Shown here piece by piece: positions 57,266-64,000 of a DNA stretch of 64,000 nucleotides (positions are counted from its first letter, which is position 1; each line of letters opens with the position of its first letter). The position numbers and the translations under genes were made by a program. Under the pieces are notes generated by a model. That model had not been told where the DNA came from. It worked only from the letters and a program-made list of their open reading frames with translations, and did not search any database. Source of the stretch: Tuctoria greenei. Lineage: Eukaryota > Streptophyta > Magnoliopsida > Poales > Poaceae. Location of the stretch: positions 73,965,735-74,029,734 of the forward strand of contig JAYESD010000002.1 of the NCBI GenBank assembly GCA_036927565.1, in the 5' to 3' direction.

Positions 57266-59096
57266 TGTGAGACCTATGTGTGCTGAATACATTGGCTTTG
57301 ACAATAAAGTTTTGAATGCTGCCATAACATCTTTTTAGCAAGGTCCGACTCTAGCTTTGAGCTTTTGCAAGGTCCGACTTTCTTTTTCTAGATTTGACAT
57401 GTTTTTGGATAGCTCCGGTGAAGCTTTGTCTTTAGCTCCGGCATGTCTTTGATAGCTTCGGCATGTCTTTGTTAAGCTCCGATATGTTTTGCTAGGTCCG
57501 ACTTATGTTGGTTAGCTCTGACATGTTTTTCTAGCTCCAACTTTTGTTTTTACTAGTTCCGACTGGATTTGGTTAGCTCCGGCGCTAGGTCCGACTAGAT
57601 TTGGTTAGCTCCGGTGCTAGGTCCTGCTAGTTTTGATAAGCTTTGGCGCTAGGTTGTACTAGCTTTGGTAAGCTCCGGCTCAAGCTCCGATTAGCTTTGG
57701 CAAGGTTCGGAGCTTGATCACAATGTTCCTGTTTTTATTGTGAATTATTTCAAACTTGCTTTATATTCTTAGAAAGATTGCTTAGTATTCTTTTACTAAG
57801 TTTTTGGTGTGTTTTGGTGGTTAAGGCTTATATCATTTTGTTGTGCTTTGCAACATGCTTATGTGAGGTGCTCACGTAAGGTGTTGTAGTTTCGGAACTG
57901 ACTTGAGTCAAGTCGCGTACTTGGGCTCATACGGATTGGTTGTTTGTTCTTGTGTAGGTGTTGTTTGAGTTCAAGTCATGGCTGGTGACAGGATCCTTTG
58001 GACTAGTCTCAGGGAGGATATGAGGTTCCAACAACCAAGTTCGGGAGGAACTGTGGTTGAGCAGGTCAGGAGGTCGTGCAGGATGATTGAATCAAGGGCA
58101 GTGCATATGAAGGTTACTGAACGTCGAAGGAAGGTGTTCACACGTATGCATGCGGTGCATGACATGGAAACATGGTTCCGAAGATGCTTTATGGATGGGT
58201 AGATCTGGTTGGAAGGATCGGATCGTATCGGTTGATGACTTTGGCTGCGGTAGAGTCGGTTATGGATCGGTATGGAAAGTATCGAGTTGGTTATGATAGG
58301 ATTTCGTGTGGGTCACGAATTTGAGTTGTTTTAGGAATGTGGGATATGTTCCTAAGGTGTTTGGAAGTCTTAAGATTTCTTCTATCTGCGTATAGAAGAG
58401 TCCTAAGCAGTTATGGAAAGTTTTGATTCATGATTTGAGTAGGATTAGAGTCCTAGTTGAGATTGGGTTGGCCTAAGGGCTGGTTATATAAGCAAGGGAG
58501 GCCAGAGCTTGTGGTGCACGACTTTGGGGCTGTTCCTCTTGTGTTCTATTGAATAAAATACGTAGTTTGAAGGAACTTTTGTGCCTTGTTCGTCCGACTT
58601 GTTCCAGACAAGTTTTACTCGTCGAGTTTCTGGACAGCACTACCTTTTGTCGGTGGTTTTATCATAACTCGAGTTTTACAGATCCAATTGATGTGATTCT
58701 TTTTGGGTTGTCTTAACAACTTGATTATCTATCTATTAAAATTTCATGGTCATTGTATTTGTGGTTTCTGTTCTACATGAGTTTCTTTGAAACATTCCAT
58801 AACTGTTTTTCTCGGGTAGGAAAGATTGACCTTTGTTCAATCTTTCGATCATAACTTGAGTTTCTCTCAACGGATTTGAGTGATTCTTCTTGTTTTTTCT
58901 TCGTGACTTGATTCTCTCTAATATATATCACTTTTGCCCCGGTGAAACAGGTTTATATTAGTCTCACACACGATTTCTTTAACAGATCATTTTTCTGCCG
59001 AAGGGGTTGGGATTTAATTGTTTCCACTGCGTAAGATTTTTTAAATCTACCATTCACCCCCCTCTGGTAGATTTTCACGTGCTCTTCGATCCTACA
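57266..59096 (+). repeat. E4 right (3') LTR
   Basis: 1831 bp, partner of 48100-50758, without the mitochondrial insert. Ends CGATCCTACA and is followed by the TSD GCCAC. Confidence 0.92.
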
Positions 59097-59101
59097 GCCA
59101 C

Positions 59102-59812
59102 TTCAATAAGTCTCTCGATTCAGGTTTCATAGAGAAACCCTACGCAGACGGAAAAACAAAACTAAAGTTAAGTTCATCAGTCCATTGCAAATCTACATAT
59201 ATACAACTATGCGACCGGTGTTCCATATGTACATACACGGGGATGAATCTTGCGCCACGCCAAGCGCTCCTCCTTCAGTCTGCTACGCGCCAAGCCGATA
59301 CCAGCCATGAATAGTGACGACGACGATGATGAGCACGACGACGACGACGAGGACGGCGACGACGAGGACGACGACGACGACGATGACGACGACGAAGACG
59401 GCGATGGCGAATAGAGGAGGCGGTCGCACTGGAGTTGGTTGATTAGTAAAGATCGTTGGTTGATTAGTAATAAAGGAGCACCGGAGGCGAACAAGAGACG
59501 AGAGAGATAAATGCGAGACACGCGTTAAGTTAAAGAGCGTCTTCCATTGTCGAAGAGACGAAAAGACGAGGGAGATAAATGCAAGACGCACAATAACAAG
59601 AGAGACGTGCATTAACCTAAAGCGCGTCTTCCATAGTCAAAAGAGAGACGCGCGACATGAGGTCTGCGGATTAATTAATTTGGCAGCGTGGTGCAGAGGC
59701 GCGTGCGACGTCCGTGCGCAACCTTTCGTTTCCCCGGGGAGGTATCGATGCGTCACATCGTTCTATCAATGCGCGGGAAACCAACCGCTCCCTCGACGAC
59801 TCCGCGCGGACC
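59102..59812. other. CACTA-2 internal region right of E4, with a GAC microsatellite
   Basis: A (GAC)n/(GACGAT)n-type microsatellite spans about 59317-59405 and creates artefactual acidic or Ser-rich ORFs. 59500-59660 has GAGACGCGC repeats of the element. No gene is seen. Confidence 0.6.
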
Positions 59813-59821
59813 TTATTTAAG
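59813..59821 (+). promoter_or_regulatory. TATA-like box of the small CACTA-2 gene
   Basis: TTATTTAAG lies about 100 bases before the ATG at 59917, in a GC-rich context with a CT-rich leader (CTTCTTTTCTTCGTCTTG) between, the usual layout of a plant core promoter. Confidence 0.5.
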
Positions 59822-59916
59822 ACGCGCCATCACCAGTGAGTTCTCCACAAGCGGGTCGTTCACTTTGAATCCTCTTCTTTTCTTCGTCTTGTCTACCTCG
59901 AAGACCCACCACCACC

Positions 59917-60369
59917 ATGGCCGACCTTCCACCGTCAAGCCCGCCAAGAGAGCCACCCTGCAAGAAACTGTGCTGCAGCTCCCCCGAGAGGTTCAACACT
60001 GAGCAGCACATCCTTATGGCACAATAGGCGTACAACAATATGTCTTGCGCCATGAGTTCTTTGGGTCTAGGTACCCTTCCCTAGTTTACTGGAATGGGTG
60101 CCATCGGCCACTACCTCTTCGCCCTCATGGGGGTGGCCGATCGTCTCGACATTCTGTTCGAGACGATGGCCTAGGTGCTTGGCCCCGAGGACTGCAGAAA
60201 CCCGGTAGAGGCGACAGAGAGCAACCTCGTTCACGGGGTTGCACCGCTAGTGCAGCCGGCGCAGCCAGAGCAGCCGGTCCAGACTCCTGTTGCACCGGCG
60301 CTGGAGTCGCCGCCGGAGGACGAGGAGGAGGAGGAGGAAGAGGAAGAGGAAGAGGAGGAGGAGGAGTAG
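59917..60369 (+). pseudogene. Small acidic-tailed ORF of CACTA-2 with three in-frame TAG codons
   Basis: One frame of 150 codons from ATG 59917 (context CCACCACCATGGCC) to TAG 60367. It contains internal TAGs at 60025, 60082 and 60172 and no TGA or TAA. It encodes a Pro/Ser-rich N-terminus with Cys (PPSSPPREPPCKKLCC), a middle with FALMGVADRLDILFETMA, a Pro/Gln/Glu part and a run of about 20 Glu. I do not recognise a domain. The start context and promoter-like upstream suggest a real gene, now probably broken. A second, partial copy of its 3' end follows. Confidence 0.55.
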
Positions 60370-60661
60370 GAGTACGAGTAGGATTTAGTTTTTTGTTGTT
60401 GTTTTTAGTTGCTTCTGTTTTATAAATATTGTTAATGAATAAAGTCTATCTTTATTCATCTATGTGATTAAATATTATCTTGTGTGTTCTTCAACTGTGT
60501 GAATGAGTGAATGTGTAGCGTGTTCATCGTGTTCCTCAGGTATCATAAGGAAAGATTTGACTATATTCGGGACAAGAGAATGATTTATTATCAAGTGAGA
60601 TGTGTGATATCAACAGTGAGCCGAAGAAAAATGGAGAAAATCACGAAGCTAAAGGTGACAT

Positions 60662-60850
60662 ATGGAATCAGAGGCGCGCTTTTCGTTAGAGAACGTCTCT
60701 CTTTTTGCAGAGGAAAGGGAGACGTTGATCATAGGAGACGCGCTTCGCAGCGAAACTCGTCTCCATTTTGCGTTACAGCACAGACCAGCAGAGCAACCGG
60801 CGGAGCAACCGGCGGAGCAGCCGGAGCAGCCGGAGGAGAAGGAGGGGTAG
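60662..60850 (+). pseudogene. Partial tandem copy of the small CACTA-2 gene (3' end)
   Basis: A 62-codon frame ending in PAEQPAEQPAEQPEQPEEKEG. It is followed by GGAGTAGGATTTAGGTTTT, which matches the sequence after the 59917 ORF (about 60370-60400). Further shared words continue (TTGTGTGTTCTTCAACTGTGTGAATGA-like at 60480 and near 60955 and 61010). The region 60369-61040 is therefore a degenerate tandem duplication of a gene tail. Confidence 0.5.
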
Positions 60851-61079
60851 CAGGAGTAGGATTTAGGTTTTCTTTTGTTGTTTTTTAGTTGATATTTTTC
60901 TTTTCTTGTATCTTATACTTCTTTCTTGTGTTTCATAATATATTTGTTATCTGTGATCAATTGTGTGAATGATTGAATGTGTTATCTGTGTTTGTCTGTG
61001 TGATGAATATTTTGTGTGTTCAACTGTGAATGAATGTGGTCATCATCCAGAGTCGTGTTCATGTATGTCTGTAAGCGAA

Positions 61080-61357
61080 GACAAATGAGACGCGCTTTCA
61101 GTAAAGACGTCTCATTTCACTCAATTATAGGAGACACGCTGTGCTACAAGTGCGTCTCCCGTTCGTCTAGAGAGTAGGCCCATCTCAGATCCATACTTAA
61201 CTGAGACGGACTATAATGTAACGCGTCTCCTTGAACGTTCAATCGAGCCATATCTGATCCTTGCTGAAGTGGGATCGTCTCGCTTAAGCTTATGAGAGGC
61301 GACCGCCTTTGAGCGAGTCACTCATCTTTGTCTCCTATTTGGGTTTCTTACGTAGTG
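61080..61357. repeat. Right subterminal repeats and TIR of CACTA-2
   Basis: Palindromic pairs such as GAGACGCGCTTT...AAAGACGTCTC, GGAGACACGC...GCGTCTCC and GAGACGG...CGCGTCTCC up to the terminus TTCTTACGTAGTG. Confidence 0.85.
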
Positions 61358-61360
61358 GTG

Positions 61361-61993
61361 GGTCCCAGGGCCCGACAGGTGGCTCCAGATTGATCTTATC
61401 CTGTACAAGATCTAAGGCATCTTACGTATGCTGCCTCTGACCGCACCTTGAAGACTTGCTATGTTGTCGCGTCGGTCACTAGTGGCTAGGTGTAGTCGCT
61501 GATGGTAGCAGGGGGTGTCCCGTCCGTCTGTCTTGTCGCCGTAAGCTACCCACTTGGCAGCGTGGGGTAGCCCTACAGCGCCATCACTGCGATGTGACTG
61601 GACGCAACGGTACCTCATAGGGGCGCAAGTTGCGCCACACCCATGCGCTTGGGAAATGAGCGTGTCTTCAATGTAGAGCACACCGCTCTTAACTCCCGCA
61701 ACCTACCGCGCATAGAGAGAGCTGTTGGCAACGTGGCAAGTCCGGAGACCACCTCTGAGGAGAGGCGGGGTCTGGCTCCGCGGGACACATGGCAGGTCCG
61801 GAGCCCACCTCTAAGGAGAGACGGGGTCCGGCTTTGCGGGACACGTGGCAGGTCCGGATCCCACATCCGAGGAGAGACGGGGTGCGGCTCCGCGGGACAC
61901 GTGGTAACGTCGGAGCTCGTCTCCGTGGGGGAGGCAAGGTCCTTGGCTGTTTTATCCTATGTGCGGGGGTACCGGGTACTAAGGTTACTGACA
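61361..61993 (-). repeat. E1 right (5') LTR, second part
   Basis: 633 bp continuing the LTR after the CACTA-2 insertion and its TSD, aligning with 18648-19286. It carries three of the CACGTGGCAGG-type blocks at 61735-61910. Ends GGTTACTGACA. Confidence 0.87.
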
Positions 61994-61998
61994 ACTTT

Positions 61999-62244
61999 GC
62001 ATTTTTCAGTTTTCTCTCTCTCTCTCTAAATTTCCAGTAATCTTTCCAGCAGCCTTTATAATGCCTTTTACAGGCAATCAGTGCGGAGCTAAGGCCGTCC
62101 GCTCCAGTGAACTGTAAAAAGCGCTGTATAAGCTACTAGAAAGGTTACTAGAAATTTAGAGAGAGGAAAAACTGGAAATATAGAGTATATAGAGTAAATT
62201 TTAGAGATAGAGTAGGTTTTAGAGAGAGCTCGTCCCGATGGTCT
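61999..62244. mobile_element. Remainder of the MITE-like palindrome hit by E1
   Basis: The arm 62009-62056 (CAGTTTTC, CT run, CTAAATTTCCAGTAA, TCTTTCCAGCAGC) and arm 62131-62178 are imperfect reverse complements; the outer part of the right arm (to 62244, GAGCTCGTCCCGATGGTCT) pairs with 18308-18357 left of E1. Confidence 0.55.
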
Positions 62245-62337
62245 AACATCTCTCTGTCCTTATTTACAGTTTCCTATCATGATGCGTCGTGGGATGGAAA
62301 TGTGCAAATATATGATTACTTTTTGGTCATGGTAATA

Positions 62338-62580
62338 CTCCCTCCGTCCCAGGCGAAAACCTTATTTGTAGCAACAATATTTTGTCCCAAGTCAACTATG
62401 TTTCAACTCACATAGCTGGAGTGGCATCCTCCCCACTTGCGTTCTCGTACCAAGCTGTCATTACTCCACACTCTCTCTCCTGCCCCCTTCCTCATTCATG
62501 AAGGGTGTTGAAATCATTTTGCTTCTCTACTATTCTGTTGTTTGAATTCTAAAAATAAGATTTAGCTAGAACGAAGGGAG
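62338..62580. mobile_element. Stowaway MITE
   Basis: 243 bp beginning CTCCCTCCGTCCC and ending GAACGAAGGGAG, flanked by TA (62336-62337 and 62581-62582), the standard Stowaway ends and target site in grasses. No coding capacity. Confidence 0.88.
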
Positions 62581-62582
62581 TA

Positions 62583-64000
62583 TCCTAGTAGGAGATTGTA
62601 TAGGAGTAGTAGGTAGTAGTACTTATATAGCTGTCTCATTGTCTACAGATGACATACCCCTAGTAGTAGCCAAAAAAAGATTTAAAAAAGTGGATTTCCT
62701 GTTTGGGTGGAATCCTTTTTATGTTCACAGTATGAGACCGTCCGCAATGGCATACTGTGAAGTATACTGGATACATTGTTTTGTAATATAATTAAAAATA
62801 CGTACTGTAAAAATAGAAATATAATAGTATATAAAATATGTTTTAGAGAGCGCTAGTGTAAATAGTCTGAGACTGAAAAATGTCCAATTTCGACGTGACC
62901 TGCCCCCTTTCCTAGAGTGATGAAAAGATAGCTGCAAAAGACTTGATGGATTGCTGCTGCTGCTGCTTGCTTTGTGAGTGAGTGCGCACGTCAGGATGGC
63001 AGCAATAGCAGCAGCGGCTGCGTGAGATGAAAGCTCCCGAACAACGAGCCTGTCAGTATTAGTATTAGTAGTAAAACATACAGCTACTGCTAAACATGAG
63101 TAACCACTACTGTACCGGTCTTCCGGTTTTCTTATGACAAATATATTTTCCTCTTGCTTTTCCTGAATGAAGCCAGTAGAGTATAGTACGGCCTGATGAC
63201 TCACTCTGAGCTAACAACCATCAACATGGCGTGCTTTTGCTGCTGATGCTACGTATCCCGACGACAATATGATACTAACTAGTAGTAGTCGTCCTTTTGG
63301 CATTATATTAGCATCGTTACTAATCTTTTTCAGTAGTTTCAGTGGCGTGGCCGGTGCCGTAGGCGTAGCATTTTAAGAGGCCATTAAGAAACTGATGATC
63401 ACGGACACAGGGTCAGGGTATAATACAGTTTTCTGGAGGCATGGAGTGGTGATTATGAGCATGACCACCTTTTGCAATCACCTTTCTTTTTCACATCGAA
63501 TGATTCCTGCAATCGGCGGGTGGAATATTTTAATGTGTTGGCACACACGTCGGCGTATCATCTGCCACACACAACACAACCGAGAAGAAACGGCGCCCGG
63601 GAATAACGACCTAAAATATTATTACGGGGCCGCCATTAACGGTATGTGTGGTGGTTTCAAAGGTGGGTCCGTCTCTAACGCTGCCTGCGTAATTTGTTGA
63701 AAAACGATATTTTTGATATGCATGTGATTTTTACATCGACGATGTCACCGATCTACCTTCCAGAGATTTTAGTAACCAATAGTCTCTTCTGGTTCGAAAT
63801 ATTTGTCACCGGTTATTACTAATTGTTAGGAATAAATATTTTGAACTAGGAGTACTACTAGTTAGGAATAAATCCGACCGCGCTGCCGTGGCATGACCAC
63901 ATCCGAGGGAGGTCTGTCGGCGAGCGGCGAAAGCTTGTGTTCATGGGTAATTTTGCACGTTCGTGTGAGTGATCAGCGGTTGTGTTGCAGCTCGTGGACC
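62583..64000. other. Host intergenic DNA at the right edge
   Basis: No convincing gene. A CTG/CAG microsatellite region lies near 62950-63020. The ORFs at 62725-63204 (minus) and 63395-63700 (plus) have no recognisable domain and no gene-like context. Confidence 0.45.

Larger units (their letters stand above)
48100..59096 (+). mobile_element. E4: copia-type LTR retrotransposon, SIRE/Maximus-like
   Basis: Perfect TSD GCCAC (48095-48099 and 59097-59101). LTRs at 48100-50758 and 57266-59096 begin TGTGAGACC and end CCTACA. The plus strand encodes gag, protease, integrase, RT and RNase H, in the copia order with integrase before RT. Very long LTRs and a non-coding region after pol fit the SIRE/Maximus lineage. 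Coding parts have several stops and frame changes. Inserted in CACTA-2. Confidence 0.93.
45435..61357. mobile_element. CACTA-2: non-autonomous CACTA transposon carrying gene fragments
   Basis: The left end CACTACGTAAAAAAGG (45435) and the right end ...TTCTTACGTAGTG (61357) are inverted repeats starting CACTACGTAA. The TSD is GTG (45432-45434 and 61358-61360). The uninterrupted left LTR of E1 has a single GTG at this point. GAGACG-type repeats are dense in both subterminal zones. No transposase is visible. Without the nested copia E4 (48100-59096) the element is about 4.9 kb. Confidence 0.93.
18358..61993 (-). mobile_element. E1: non-autonomous gypsy-type LTR retrotransposon, host of the nested insertions
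   Basis: Paired LTRs lie at 18358-19286 and at 45151-45434 plus 61361-61993, about 929 and 917 bp. They begin TG and end CA except where the right copy is mutated (TATC instead of TGTC). The flanks ATTTT (18353-18357) and ACTTT (61994-61998) are a TSD with one mismatch. LTR orientation (TATA box on the minus strand near 18613), a PBS-like segment beside 45150 and a purine-rich segment at 19287-19305 all indicate minus-strand transcription. Its own sequence is only the two LTRs, 19287-21652, 34516-34609 and 44577-45150. The rest is E2, E3 and CACTA-2. Confidence 0.82.

Noticed and set aside
59207..59612. Ser- or Val-rich ORFs over the GAC microsatellite
   Set aside because: They are translations of a simple repeat.
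62737..62875. Possible MITE starting near AGACCGTCCGCAATGG
   Set aside because: Only one end looks MITE-like; no inverted partner or TSD could be placed.

Overview
The window is plant nuclear DNA, almost certainly from a grass. Grass signs are Stowaway MITEs with CTCCCTCCGT ends, a GC-rich single-exon host gene with a grass-like 5' codon bias, and gypsy elements carrying the 'putative gypsy type transposon' domain (PF04195). There is one convincing host gene. Nearly everything else is transposable elements, many nested, whose order can be read from target-site duplications (TSDs).

Layout: (1) 1-8231 is the right part of a CACTA (En/Spm) transposon, CACTA-1. Its left end lies outside the window. 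It has two apparently intact plus-strand genes, a TNP2-type transposase (2 exons) and an 11-exon Transposase_24/Ptta-type gene, then a subterminal GCCGTCGG array and the terminus at 8231. (2) 8232-18357 is host DNA: a Mutator-type MITE with a 9-bp TSD (8657-9084), the host gene 12846-15257 on the minus strand (BED-type zinc finger, hAT-derived), its leader, and a Stowaway-like MITE (16542-16777). (3) 18358-61993 is a 43.6-kb nested stack. (4) 61994-64000 is host flank with MITEs.

The stack. The base layer is a non-autonomous gypsy element, E1 (LTRs 18358-19286 and 45151-45434 + 61361-61993; minus orientation), which keeps only an N-terminal gag fragment. Into it went: E2, a gypsy element (21653-34515, TSD GATGC) with decayed gag-pol on the minus strand plus a spliced PF04195 gene on the opposite strand; E3, an Athila-like gypsy element (34610-44576, TSD AGGGC/AGGGT) lacking RT and integrase, whose ORF1 is split by a solo LTR (38875-39713); and CACTA-2 (45435-61357, TSD GTG), which sits inside the right LTR of E1. 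The intact left LTR of E1 shows the empty site. CACTA-2 carries two exons of an ARGONAUTE PIWI domain and a small acidic-tailed ORF, and was itself hit by a copia element, E4 (48100-59096, TSD GCCAC). The left LTR of E4 contains about 0.8 kb that looks mitochondrial, beginning with the 3' half of a CAU tRNA.

Functionally, CACTA-1 is the only element here that looks able to encode its own transposition proteins. The retroelements carry stops and frameshifts. The most interesting items are the ARGONAUTE fragment inside CACTA-2, the mitochondrial insert, the antisense spliced gene of E2, and a 90-bp-arm hairpin upstream of the CACTA-1 transposase. All identifications come from reading translations and motifs by eye; no database search was possible.
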